Assembly: GCA_963976695.1 (NCBI GenBank)
Contig: CAXBMB010000003.1
Coordinates: 30,187 to 94,186 of the forward strand
DNA from: CAXBMB01 sp963976695
GTDB lineage: Bacteria; Pseudomonadota; Alphaproteobacteria; Kiloniellales; DSM-21159
Reading direction: 5' to 3'
DNA length: 64,000 bases
How positions within the stretch are numbered: position 1 is the stretch's first letter; the number at the start of each line of letters is the position of its first letter. Below the pieces are notes generated by a model, which was not told the DNA's origin, did no database searches, and was given only the letters and a program-made list of their open reading frames with translations. Positions 51,881 through 60,312 of this stretch are shown here, in pieces. A program made the translations under genes and the position numbers.

Positions 51881-52632
51881 TACGACCGCCCCGCCTTGAG
51901 CGCGGCGGCGGCCATGCCCGCGCCGGCGCCGATCAGAATGTACCAAACTCCGGGCAGCCACAGCGCGGCCAGGGCGGCGGATCCGCCGCTCGCCAGCCAG
52001 GTAAACAGGCTGCTGCGCGGCCCTTGCCACAGGCCCGCCAGCAGCGACAGAAAGACCGCCGCGAAGATGAAATCGAAGCCCCAAGCCACCGGGTCGGCGA
52101 TCACGTCACCGATTAGCGCGCCCAACCAGGTCGACAGCAGCCACGCTAGATAGAGCGGAAGCCCGACACCGAGATAAAAGGACGGCGTCAGGCCACGGGT
52201 CCGGCCGCGTTGTATGGCCAGCGCCCAAACCTCGTCGGCCAGGAAGAACAGCCGGAAAAGGTTGCCGCCGGCGCTTCCCGATTTCATGTAGGGACCCAGC
52301 GTCGCGCCCATTAAAAGATGGCGCAGGTTGACCAGCAACGTGGTGATCAGCAGCGTGGCGACGGGCAGCGGCTCGCGCCAGAGTTCGAGGACGACAAACT
52401 GCGAACCGCCGGCAAAGACCGTGGCGCTCATCAGCAGGATTTCCAAGGGCGAGAGCCCGGCCTGCCGTCCCACCGACCCGAGGAGCAGTCCGTAGGCGGA
52501 AACCGAAATGATAATCGGCAGCACGGCGACGGCGCCGGCGGCAAACTCACTTCGGGTGGCGCGCCGGCCGCGGGCGGAGGCGTCTCGGCGCGCGATGTCC
52601 GAGCGTTGATTTTCCGATAGCTGGTTTTCCAA
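51880..52632 (-). CDS. azlC: AzlC-type branched-chain amino acid exporter large subunit
   Basis: The 250-residue membrane protein has the AzlC signature AGAVAVLPIIISVSAYGLLLGSVGRQAGLSPLEILLMSATVFAGGSQFVVLELW near the N-terminus and DEVWALAIQRG in the middle. It is the main transporter subunit, coupled to azlD by a one-base overlap. The AraC-family gene directly upstream in the same direction is the probable regulator. Confidence 0.9.
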   Translation of the reverse strand: MENQLSENQRSDIARRDASARGRRATRSEFAAGAVAVLPIIISVSAYGLLLGSVGRQAGLSPLEILLMSATVFAGGSQFVVLELWREPLPVATLLITTLLVNLRHLLMGATLGPYMKSGSAGGNLFRLFFLADEVWALAIQRGRTRGLTPSFYLGVGLPLYLAWLLSTWLGALIGDVIADPVAWGFDFIFAAVFLSLLAGLWQGPRSSLFTWLASGGSAALAALWLPGVWYILIGAGAGMAAAALKAGRS

Positions 52633-52815
52633 GATTTATCTTCCGTAGATTTCCCTTTTCGGCCCGGCGGTGGCGGGCGGGTGAGGGCGGGGATTGTTGG
52701 CTCGGCCGCGCTTTCCAGTCGAGCCGACAGCAGGACTGAAACCGCTCTAGCAGCAAAATCGGCGTGCGGTCTTGTAGCTTCTTGCTCTTGGCATGGAAAA
52801 GTGCCGGGACCCGGG

Positions 52816-53844
52816 CTAGCGCGCCTCGGCCCCGCGCCGGGCGCGGCGGTAGTGGCCTGGCGGAACCCCGACGCGCTGCTTGAAGGTCCGGCTGAAGTGG
52901 GCCTGATCGAAAAAACCGCAGTCCAGGGCGACAAGGCTGAGCGCCAGTCCTTGATCGAGCAGCGTCTTGGCGCGGGCCACGCGGCGATCCATTTGATAGA
53001 CCTGCGGGGTAACGCCGACTTCCTTGCGGAAAGCCCGCAGCAGGTGAAAACGGCTAAACCCGGCCAGCTTGGCCAGGTCGGCCAGGTCAAGTTCCTCGTG
53101 GGCGTGGGCGTCCAAGTAATCCCGGACCCGCCGGATCGGCTGGCGCTCCCGGCCCAGTGTCTTTAGCGCGCTGCGCCGCTGGCCGTGCCGCAGCGCCAAC
53201 TGCCCCATGGCGCCGAGGAACTCCCCATCGACTTCAAGCCGGCTGCCGGTTCCCTCCAGGCGTCGATGCAGCAGCAGCAACCGGTGGGCCAGGGCTGGAT
53301 CGTCGATCACCGCGCTGGGAAAGGAAAGATAGGATTGCGGCTTTTCGGTCAGTTCCTCCAGCAGTCCGGAAAGAAGCGCCGGCGCCGGATAATACATGCG
53401 GTAGGAAAAGATCTCCTCGTCCGGCTGGCCATTGTGAAGCTCGCCGGGCTCGACCACCACCAATTGCCCGGCGCCCGCGACCCACTGTTCGCCACGATAG
53501 TAGAAGCGCTCGGCGCACTCGGTTATCAGGCCGACCGCGTAGGTGTCGTGGGTGTGCAGGGCATAGCTGTGCTTGCGATACCGGGCATTGAGACATTCCA
53601 TGTCACCATAGCGCGCGGCCTTCCAGAAGTGGGCGACATCGGTTTGACCAAAGCCTTCCGGATCCACAACCCCCGACGCGGCGATGCCCGGCGCGACGAT
53701 CCCCGGCGCCATCCCACTGGGGGTCTGATTTTCGGGCAGCCGATTTTCTGGAGTCGTCGCTTGGGCAACCGCTTCTTTCGGCGCGGCGACGTCAAAGTCG
53801 CTGGCCTGTTGCTGGGTGATGCCGTGACGGCTGTAGGTTTGCAT
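52816..53844 (-). CDS. AraC-family transcriptional regulator
   Basis: The ATG at 53844 (MQTYSRHGITQQQASDFDV) gives 342 residues. After a low-complexity leader with an APGIVAPGIAASGVV repeat, an AraC-type cupin sensor (ARYRKHSYALHTHDTYAVGLITE, GQLVVVEPGELHNG) occupies about 100-220. Two AraC HTHs are at the end (LDLADLAKLAGFSRFHLLRAFRKEVGVTPQVY; LVALDCGFFDQAHFSRTFKQRVGVPPGHYRR). AraC regulators of this cupin type often sit next to azlCD or LysE exporters, which fits here. Copy C of the dispersed element lies just upstream of the start. Confidence 0.9.
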   Translation of the reverse strand: MQTYSRHGITQQQASDFDVAAPKEAVAQATTPENRLPENQTPSGMAPGIVAPGIAASGVVDPEGFGQTDVAHFWKAARYGDMECLNARYRKHSYALHTHDTYAVGLITECAERFYYRGEQWVAGAGQLVVVEPGELHNGQPDEEIFSYRMYYPAPALLSGLLEELTEKPQSYLSFPSAVIDDPALAHRLLLLHRRLEGTGSRLEVDGEFLGAMGQLALRHGQRRSALKTLGRERQPIRRVRDYLDAHAHEELDLADLAKLAGFSRFHLLRAFRKEVGVTPQVYQMDRRVARAKTLLDQGLALSLVALDCGFFDQAHFSRTFKQRVGVPPGHYRRARRGAEAR

Positions 53845-53858
53845 GGGCGACAGTCTCG

Positions 53859-53931
53859 CGTGTGATCGACCAGGAAAGCAGCGCTTGGCGCTTCGGTTCT
53901 GTCGTGATTCCGACTCTAGTGCAGAACCAGG
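53859..53931. repeat. Dispersed imperfect palindromic element, copy C
   Basis: On the minus strand, 53905-53861 reads CGACAGAACCGAAGCGCCAA and then GCGCTGCTTTCCTGGTCGAT before TCACA, nearly identical to copy A. The two halves are imperfect inverted repeats of each other around CGCCAAGCG. A CTCTAGTG flank is shared with copy B. It lies between the AraC and arsR genes. Confidence 0.75.
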
Positions 53932-54127
53932 GGCCGGTTTTGTAGAAACTTGCGCTGTCGGTGATTTTATTTTTCGTCGCCAGTTGGAAGCGGGCTGGCG
54001 ATCCGCGTCGCAGCGCTTGGCGGGAAATATACCGGGGCGACTTATACTGGGACGACATATAACTGTCACAAAAAAATCATCAAACTGCGATGGCAGCCGG
54101 CGCGCATACTTTGATATTTCTCAAATT

Positions 54128-54439
54128 ATGAACGATGAACACGCCCTGGCGGCTTTTGCCGCCCTCGCCCAACCGACCCGCTTGGCGGCTTTTCGGCTGC
54201 TGGTTCGACATTTTCCGGAAGGTTTGGCCGCCGGAGAGTTGGCGCTGCTGCTCGACGTCACCCCGGCCACGCTGTCCTTTCATCTTGGCAATCTGGAGCG
54301 TTCGCGCCTGCTGACCTCGACGCGGCAGGGCCGGAAGATAATCTATCGGATCGAGGTCAAGGGCACGCGCGGTCTGCTGGACTTTCTGATGCAGGACTGT
54401 TGCATGGGGCGCCCCGATCTGTGCGGCCTGGCCGGATAG
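54128..54439 (+). CDS. arsR: ArsR-family arsenic-responsive repressor
   Basis: The ATG at 54128 (MNDEHALAAFAALAQPTRLAAFRLLVRH) gives 103 residues. The winged helix is at 28-75 (LAAGELALLLDVTPATLSFHLGNLERSRLL). A C-terminal cysteine group (QDCCMGRPDLC) is placed as in arsenite-sensing ArsR proteins with a C-terminal metalloid site, rather than the ELCVCDL type. It is followed by arsC 62 bases later. The frame extends far upstream without homology, and the upstream part is rejected. TTTGA-N6-TCAAA just before the ATG could be a weak operator. Confidence 0.87.
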   Translation: MNDEHALAAFAALAQPTRLAAFRLLVRHFPEGLAAGELALLLDVTPATLSFHLGNLERSRLLTSTRQGRKIIYRIEVKGTRGLLDFLMQDCCMGRPDLCGLAG

Positions 54440-54501
54440 TCGTCAGCGCCGTGCGGGCAAGGCGCGCGGCGACGAGGCGGAACTTTAATTTGGTGACTTT
54501 G

Positions 54502-55038
54502 ATGACCGCTCAACCCTACAGCGTGCTTTTTATTTGCACCGGAAACTCCGCCCGCTCGATCATGGCCGAGGTGTTGCTGAACAGCCTGGGGAACGGCCGT
54601 TTCAGGGCCTTTTCCGCCGGCAGTCGTCCCACCGGCCAGATCAATCAACGGGTCGTCAAGCTGCTGCGGTCGATGGGCCATGACGTCGATCACCTGGCCA
54701 GCAAAAGCTGGGAGGTTTTTGAGCGTGCGACGGCGCCGCAGATGGATTTTATCTTCACCGTCTGCGACAACGCCGCCGGCGAGGTTTGCCCGGTTTGGCC
54801 GGGTCATCCCATAACCACCCATTGGCCTTTTCCCGATCCCGCCGGCTTAACAGGCAGCGAGGCGGCCATCGCCGTTCAACTGGCCGATGTCTATCGCATG
54901 ATCGCCCGCCGGATCGACGGTTTTGTCGGCCTGCCGGTTGACTCGCTGGATCGACTGTCGCTTCGTCGGGCGTTGCAGGACCTGGGCGCCAAAGGCGAAG
55001 ACAAGCGTCAAACGGGATCAGGTCGCGGTTCCATTTAA
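54502..55038 (+). CDS. arsC: Arsenate reductase, low-molecular-weight phosphatase type
   Basis: The 178-residue protein has the P-loop FICTGNSARSIMAEVLL (Cys-x5-Arg at residues 12-18), an LMW-PTP fold, a second Cys in FTVCDNAAGEVCPVWPG, and the DP motif HWPFPDPAG. It reduces arsenate to arsenite using thioredoxin or glutaredoxin. With arsR it forms a minimal detoxification operon; no arsenite pump (arsB or acr3) follows, so export must be encoded elsewhere. The C-terminus is longer than average by about 25 residues. Confidence 0.9.
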   Translation: MTAQPYSVLFICTGNSARSIMAEVLLNSLGNGRFRAFSAGSRPTGQINQRVVKLLRSMGHDVDHLASKSWEVFERATAPQMDFIFTVCDNAAGEVCPVWPGHPITTHWPFPDPAGLTGSEAAIAVQLADVYRMIARRIDGFVGLPVDSLDRLSLRRALQDLGAKGEDKRQTGSGRGSI

Positions 55039-55051
55039 ACCGATCCTGACT

Positions 55052-56215
55052 CTAAAGCGGGTCGAGACGCAGCAGTTTTCCCCGCGCCGCGTCGGTCAGC
55101 AGGTAGAGCAGGCCGTCGGGGCCCTGTCGGACATCGCGGATGCGGCCGTATTCGCCCGCCAGGAGCTGTTCCTCCCGCACCACCTTGGCGCCCGCCAGTT
55201 CCAGACGAGACAGCAGTTGGTACTTGAGCGCCCCGACGAACAGGTTGCCTTTCCAGCCCGGATAGGCCTCGCTGGTGAGGAAGGCCATGCCGGAGGGGGC
55301 GATGGAGGGGGTCCAGTGGTACTGCGGCGGTTCCAGGCCTTCTTGCGCGCTTTTCCCCTGGCCCACGGGCGTGCCGGAGTAGTTGACGCCAAAGGAAACC
55401 AGAGGCCAGCCATAGTTGGCGCCGGCCAGCAGGCGGTTAACCTCGTCGCCGCCCTTGGGGCCGTGCTCCAACTCCCAGATTTCTCGGCGTTGGGGGTTGA
55501 AGGCCAGGCCCTGCGGATTGCGATGACCGAAGCTGAAGATCGCCGGATCGAAGCCGGGCCGGCCGACGAAGGGATTGTCCGCCGGAACGCGGCCGTCGTC
55601 CCGCAGCCGCAGCACCGACCCGGCGGCGTCGCTCGGGTCTTGCGCGCGCTGCGCGGCGTCGCGGTCGCCGACGGTGATGTAGAGATAGTCTTGATCGTCA
55701 AAAGCCAGCCGCGATCCAAATTGCAGCCCGCTGGGGGTTTTACGCTTGAGGTCAAAGATAACCCGGCTTTCGACCAGCCGATCGCCGACCAGGCGGTAAC
55801 GGATAACCCTGGTGCCCAGGTTCTGCGGCGCCCCCTGGCGATCATTGGTCGATAGGCTGAGATACAGCCAGCCGGTTTCGTCAAATCGCGGATGAAGGGC
55901 GATGTCCAGCAGTCCGCCTTGGCCCCTGGCCACCACGCGGGCCAGCCCCGCCACCGGCTTGGGCAGCAAGACGCCGTCCCTGAAAATCCGCAGACGGCCT
56001 GGACGCTCGGTAATCAGCAGGTCGCCGTTGGGTCGAAAGGCCAGCCCCCAGGGATATTCCAGCTGCTCGGTCAGCACCGTGACGCGAAAGGCCTGCTTCG
56101 CGCTTTGAAAAACCTTTGTCTGCGCCGCCGCCTGGAACAGCCCGGAGGCGAGCAGTTGCAAGGCGAAGAAAAGCACAAAGCTCAGGGCGATGCGGGAAGT
56201 GCTGGAGAGGGGCAT
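55052..56215 (-). CDS. Periplasmic PQQ-dependent aldose sugar dehydrogenase (YliI-like)
   Basis: The ATG at 56215 follows GGAGG; 387 residues with a signal peptide (LSFVLFFALQLLASGLFQAAAQ). The glucose/sorbosone dehydrogenase propeller is clear: LEYPWGLAFRPNGDLLITERPGRLRIF, GGLLDIALHPRFDETGWLYLS, GHRNPQGLAFNPQRREIWELEHGPKGGDEVN and SGMAFLTSEAYPGWKGNLFVGAL. Members oxidise free aldoses with PQQ and calcium in the periplasm. It is convergent with arsC, with only 13 bases between the stops. Confidence 0.9.
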   Translation of the reverse strand: MPLSSTSRIALSFVLFFALQLLASGLFQAAAQTKVFQSAKQAFRVTVLTEQLEYPWGLAFRPNGDLLITERPGRLRIFRDGVLLPKPVAGLARVVARGQGGLLDIALHPRFDETGWLYLSLSTNDRQGAPQNLGTRVIRYRLVGDRLVESRVIFDLKRKTPSGLQFGSRLAFDDQDYLYITVGDRDAAQRAQDPSDAAGSVLRLRDDGRVPADNPFVGRPGFDPAIFSFGHRNPQGLAFNPQRREIWELEHGPKGGDEVNRLLAGANYGWPLVSFGVNYSGTPVGQGKSAQEGLEPPQYHWTPSIAPSGMAFLTSEAYPGWKGNLFVGALKYQLLSRLELAGAKVVREEQLLAGEYGRIRDVRQGPDGLLYLLTDAARGKLLRLDPL

Positions 56216-56267
56216 GGGGTCCTCCTGTCGCGCCAAAGTTGGATCGGTTCAAACCGTGACTGCGCCG

Positions 56268-57629
56268 TTAGACGTTGAGCAGCAGATGTTCGCGCTCCCA
56301 GGAGGAGATCACCTGCTGATAGGCATCCAATTCGGCTTCCTTGACCGCCTGCATTGCCGAGACGAACTGTTCTCCCAGAACCTGTTTGAGCGGCTTGGAG
56401 GTGGTGAGGCGGTTGAGACTGTCATACAGGGTTCGTGGCAGGGTGTGGGCCAGGCGATAGGCGTCGCCTTCAATCGGCTGACGGGGTTTGCGGTTTTCGG
56501 TTATGCCCAGGTAGCCACAGGCCAGCGAGCCGGCGATGGCCAGATAGGGATTGGCGTCCGCGCCGCTCATGCGGTTTTCCACCCGCCGGGCGTCGGCGTC
56601 GGAGTAGGGCACCCGCAGCCCCACCGTGCGGTTGTCGATGCCCCAGTGTGAGTTGATCGGGGCGTCGCTATCCGGGATCAGGCGGCGGTAGGAGTTGACG
56701 TTTGGCGCGAACAGCGGCAGGGCGGCGGGCAGGTAATGCTGCAACCCGCCAATGTAGCTCAGGAACAGCGCGGTGTTCTCGCCCTTCTTGGTGGCAAAGA
56801 GGTTCTGCCTGGTTTTAGAGTTGACCAGCGACTGATGCAGATGCATCGAGCTGCCGGGCTGGCCCTGCATCGGCTTGGCCATGAAAGTCGCGAAAACCTT
56901 GTGGCGCAGCCCGGCTTCGCGCACCGTTCGTTTGAATAGAAAGGCTTGGTCGGCTTGCAGCAGGGCCTCGCAATGTTCGAAGTTCATCTCCATTTGCGCG
57001 GCCCCGGATTCATGAACCAGGGTATCGATGTCGATGCCCTGAACTTCACAAAAGTCGTAGATTTCCTCGAACATCGGGTCGAACTCATTAACCGCGTCAA
57101 CGCCATAGGCTTGACGGCTGGTTTCCCGCCGCCCGGACCGTCCGATGGGCGGGCGCAGGGGGTAGTCGTGATCGTCGGTCGGTTCGACCAGATAAAACTC
57201 CATCTCCGCCGCCACGATGGGGGTGATGTTCATCTCGGCAAACAGCGTGACGATCCGCTTCAGGACCTGACGGGCGGAAAAGGGCACCGGCGAGTCGTCG
57301 CGGTAAAAAGCGTCACAGATAATTTGCGCGGTGGGGTCGCTGTACCAGGGCACCAGACGAATGGTGCTGGCATCGGGCTTCAAGAAGATGTCGGAGGTCG
57401 CGGGGTTGGTGACCTGGACCTTTTCTTCCGCTGGATAGCTGCCGGTAACCGTCTGCACAAAAACCGATTCTGGAAGGCGCAGCCCCTTGCTTTTCATTCC
57501 GGATAGAAATTTGTGGGCGGGGAGGATCTTGCCGCGTGCAATACCCGCCATGTCGGGCACCAAGCACTCGACTTCCTCAATGCGGTGCTTTTTCAAAAAC
57601 TCTTCAATTTCGCTCATGAAGGAACTCAT
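56268..57629 (-). CDS. Glutamine-synthetase-family ligase, probably gamma-glutamylpolyamine synthetase (PuuA-like)
   Basis: The 453-residue protein, with AGGG 8 bases before the ATG, has a GS beta-grasp (VECLVPDMAGIARGKILPAHKFL) and catalytic domain: VAAEMEFYLVEP, QMEMNFEH, HKVFATFMAKPMQGQPGSSMHLHQSL, NSYRRLIP, NRTVGLRVP and RVENRMSGADANPYLAIAGSL. The absence of GlnA adenylylation and C-terminal features, and neighbours including a PuuR-like regulator and an aminotransferase, favour PuuA-like use of putrescine or another amine over ammonia. It acts in the cytoplasm with ATP. Confidence 0.86.
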   Translation of the reverse strand: MSSFMSEIEEFLKKHRIEEVECLVPDMAGIARGKILPAHKFLSGMKSKGLRLPESVFVQTVTGSYPAEEKVQVTNPATSDIFLKPDASTIRLVPWYSDPTAQIICDAFYRDDSPVPFSARQVLKRIVTLFAEMNITPIVAAEMEFYLVEPTDDHDYPLRPPIGRSGRRETSRQAYGVDAVNEFDPMFEEIYDFCEVQGIDIDTLVHESGAAQMEMNFEHCEALLQADQAFLFKRTVREAGLRHKVFATFMAKPMQGQPGSSMHLHQSLVNSKTRQNLFATKKGENTALFLSYIGGLQHYLPAALPLFAPNVNSYRRLIPDSDAPINSHWGIDNRTVGLRVPYSDADARRVENRMSGADANPYLAIAGSLACGYLGITENRKPRQPIEGDAYRLAHTLPRTLYDSLNRLTTSKPLKQVLGEQFVSAMQAVKEAELDAYQQVISSWEREHLLLNV

Positions 57630-58362
57630 GCGGTTTCACCCTGTGGTTTTCGACGGATCGCGAAAAACCTGGGCTGTCGTCCCCCAATTCTCTCACGCGG
57701 TAACCCTTGCGCCGCCAAAGAAAATTGGGGGTCAAACAGCGGCGCAAGGGGACGAAAATCATCAATTGGCGTCGAGCCGCCGCGCGCCTGGCCCGGCCGT
57801 CCTGGCGCCAGGCCGGACGTCCGACGTCGGACATCCGTGGCGAGAACCCAAGACCTGCTGCCGGCGATTGCGGCAACTGCGGCAAGGCGCGAAACGGGAG
57901 TGACCCTGTGACAAGGTTCGCCCAAAAATTTGGCGGCCGATAACACAGCCACCGATAACAAAGTCACCGACACTAAAGTCACCGACAACAAAGTTATCGA
58001 CAACGAAACCAGCGAGGCGAAGGATGGACTGCTGATCCGTCATCTCTTCCCCGCTCGGCCACCAGCGGGCGGACGCCGGTCGAAACAGCCGACGATCAGT
58101 TTGACCACCGGCGGCTTGATTGGGACCCTTGCCCGGGACAAGCATGCCGTCGGCCATCGCCAATGGCAAGAGGGCAGGTGGCAAGAGGGCAGGTCGGCGC
58201 GCTCCGCGTTGTATGCGCGTGACGCGGTTCGACCCGCTGGCGACGCGCCTGCCAAGATAGGGCGAATTTTAGACATCTTTCAGTTGTAGCCTTCCGCCCA
58301 GAGGCTAAATAGGGGTTAAATTAAGCGGCAGACCTTTTTTGGAACCGGTTCGTACAGTGAGG
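57630..58362. other. Long intergenic region upstream of the OmpA-domain gene
   Basis: About 730 bases. It contains a 15-bp repeat (57948-58007) and a GCAAGAGGGCAGGTG duplication at about 58165-58195. A plus-strand frame (57930-58289) begins with TDNK-like repeats but has no ribosome-binding site or recognisable fold, so it is not called. The OmpA promoter is probably in the AT-rich stretch at 58290-58340. Confidence 0.45.
57948..58007. repeat. 15-bp tandem repeat, 4 copies
   Basis: The units GCCACCGATAACAAA, GTCACCGACACTAAA, GTCACCGACAACAAA and GTTATCGACAACGAA lie at 57948, 57963, 57978 and 57993. Confidence 0.88.
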
Positions 58363-58899
58363 ATGAGTAACGACATGCTCCTATTCCAGTCGTCCATTCA
58401 GCGTGCTGAAAGCTCAGCCAGTCCTGCAAAAAACCGTCGCCCGAAGCGGGGTATCGTCACGCTCTTGGTGGCCTTGGCCCTGTCGGCGGTCGTATTGCCG
58501 AGTACGCAGGCCTGGGCGCAGGAATGCAGAATTCGCTCCGGCGGCAAGGCGACCGGCGGGCCGACGGTGGTTTACTTCGATGTGTCCTCCGCCAAGCTCA
58601 AGTCCGAGGGCCAGGCGGCCTTGGATGCGATCAGCGCCCGCTATAAGGGTGTTCCCGGCGTGGAGATTTGCTTGATCGGCCAGGCGGACGCCACCGGAAA
58701 CGTCAACCTCAATGAGGCGTTGGTTAAGCGGCGCATCGCGACCGTCGAAAACTATTTGAAGACGCAGGGCCTGGACGGGCTTCCTTACCAGACCAAGGTT
58801 CGCAGTCAAGCCTTCGGCGAAACCTTTATTGGCCGGATCGTTGGCAAAACCGCCTTCGAAAGCGACCGCCGCGTGGAAATCAAGGTTATCGAATATTAA
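58363..58899 (+). CDS. OmpA-domain envelope protein
   Basis: The product has about 178 residues; ATG codons at 58339, 58363 and 58375 are close together and the choice is uncertain. A positively charged stretch and hydrophobic segment (GIVTLLVALALSAVVLPSTQAWAQE) form a signal peptide. The mature part is an OmpA-like peptidoglycan-binding domain (VVYFDVSSAKLKSEGQAALDAISARYK, ICLIGQADATGNVNLNEALVKRRIATVENYL, ESDRRVEIKVIEY). It probably sits in the periplasm bound to peptidoglycan. It has no beta-barrel and stands alone. Confidence 0.85.
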   Translation: MSNDMLLFQSSIQRAESSASPAKNRRPKRGIVTLLVALALSAVVLPSTQAWAQECRIRSGGKATGGPTVVYFDVSSAKLKSEGQAALDAISARYKGVPGVEICLIGQADATGNVNLNEALVKRRIATVENYLKTQGLDGLPYQTKVRSQAFGETFIGRIVGKTAFESDRRVEIKVIEY

Positions 58900-59080
58900 C
58901 CTGCGGCCGGCAAAGCCACCCCCCGGTTCGCCGTTCAAAACGCGGCCGTCACAGCCGCGCCGCCGCCGCCCGCGCTGACGGCGGGACAGCCTGCTTGTCG
59001 GGGCCGGCCACGCAAGCCAATTCAGGGCGCGGTCACGACCGCATGCACGCGCCAAGCGCGTCGGCCTCGGTTGATCGCGT

Positions 59081-60199
59081 CTAGAGTTGCAAAGCCTCCT
59101 GCGGCTTGGTGTAGTCCAGGCCGTGGGCCTCGGCCACCGCTTTGTAGGTGATCTTGCCGTGCGCCACGTTCAGGCCGTTCATCAGGTGCGGATTGTCGGC
59201 CAGGGCCTTGCGGTAGCCTTTGTTGGCCAGGGCCAGGGCAAAGGGCAGGGTGGCGTTGTTCAGCGCGTGGGTCGAGGTGCGCGCCAGCGCGCCGGGCATG
59301 TTGGCGACACAGTAGTGCACCACGTCGTCGATGATATAGATCGGATCGCTGTGGGTCGTGGCCTTGGAGGTTTCGAAGCAACCGCCCTGATCGATGGCGA
59401 TATCGACCAGGACCGACCCCGCCTTCATGCGCGAGATCATCTCGCGGGTGACCAGCTTGGGCGCTTCGGCCCCCGGCACCAGCACCGCGCCGATCACCAG
59501 ATCGGCCGACAGTACGCAGTCTTCGATCGAATCGACGGTGGAATAGATCGTGTTGAGTTCCCGGCCAAACTGCATATCCAGTTCCGCCAATCGCTCCAGC
59601 GAGCGGTCGATCACCGTCACCTTGGCTTCCATGCCCATGGCCATGCGCACGGCGTTGGTGCCCGAGACGCCGCCGCCGATCACCACCACATTGGCGGCGG
59701 CGACGCCGGGGACGCCGCCCAACAGGATGCCGGCCCCGCCCTGGCGTTTTTCCAGGCAATGGGCGCCAACCTGCACCGACATGCGTCCGGCGACCTCGCT
59801 CATCGGGGCGAGCAGCGGCAGGCGGTTGTGCCGGTCGGTGACCGTTTCGTAAGCCACCGCCACGCAGCCGGACTTGATCAGACCCTGGGTCTGCGGCAGG
59901 TCGGGCGCCAGGTGCAGATAGGTAAAGAGCAGTTGGTCTTGGCGCAGCATCTCGCACTCGACCGCCTGGGGTTCCTTGACCTTGATGATCATGTCGGCGG
60001 CGTCGAACACCTGCTTGGCGCTGTCTAAAATGCGGGCGCCGACAGCTTGATAGGCGGCGTCGTCATAGCCGATGCCAGCGCCGGCGTTGGTTTCGATCAC
60101 CACCTCGTGGCCGTGATGGATGAATTCGCGAACGCTGGCGGGAATCAGGCCAACGCGATACTCTTCCGTCTTGATTTCCTTGGGCACACCGATGCGCAT
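59081..60199 (-). CDS. ald: Alanine dehydrogenase
   Basis: The ATG at 60199 (MRIGVPKEIKTEEYRVGLIP) has AGGAG 9 bases upstream and gives 372 residues, the family length. The substrate part contains KVKEPQ and FTYLHLA, the NAD motif is VVIGGGVSGTNAVRMAMGMEAKVTVIDRS near 172, and HYCVANMPGALARTSTHALNNATLPFA is diagnostic. It deaminates L-alanine to pyruvate and ammonia, forming NADH. It lies downstream of the aminotransferase gene that makes alanine, separated by a terminator. Confidence 0.95.
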   Translation of the reverse strand: MRIGVPKEIKTEEYRVGLIPASVREFIHHGHEVVIETNAGAGIGYDDAAYQAVGARILDSAKQVFDAADMIIKVKEPQAVECEMLRQDQLLFTYLHLAPDLPQTQGLIKSGCVAVAYETVTDRHNRLPLLAPMSEVAGRMSVQVGAHCLEKRQGGAGILLGGVPGVAAANVVVIGGGVSGTNAVRMAMGMEAKVTVIDRSLERLAELDMQFGRELNTIYSTVDSIEDCVLSADLVIGAVLVPGAEAPKLVTREMISRMKAGSVLVDIAIDQGGCFETSKATTHSDPIYIIDDVVHYCVANMPGALARTSTHALNNATLPFALALANKGYRKALADNPHLMNGLNVAHGKITYKAVAEAHGLDYTKPQEALQL

Positions 60200-60263
60200 G
60201 GCCAAAGGCTCCTTTTTTGTTGAATGCTTCCCAGCGGGAGGTTTGTTTGGGGCGGTTTTGGGT

Positions 60264-60299
60264 AAAAAATTAGGGGAGCTTCTCGTTGGAAGCTCCCCT
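60264..60299 (-). terminator. Terminator of the aminotransferase gene (bidirectional)
   Basis: Arms 60272-60282 and 60289-60299 (AGGGGAGCTTC and its complement) form a perfect 11-bp stem with a 6-nt loop. On the minus strand it is followed by TAATTTTTT, and on the plus strand by TTT. It lies 14 bases after the aminotransferase stop. Confidence 0.85.
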
Positions 60300-60312
60300 T
60301 TTACAGGTTCGA

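Noticed and set aside
53843..54127. Upstream extension of arsR
   Set aside because: It has no family similarity and crosses the dispersed repeat; the ArsR start at 54128 fits the family.
57930..58289. Possible 119-residue protein with TDNK repeats
   Set aside because: No ribosome-binding site, no recognisable fold, and the N-terminus consists of tandem repeat.
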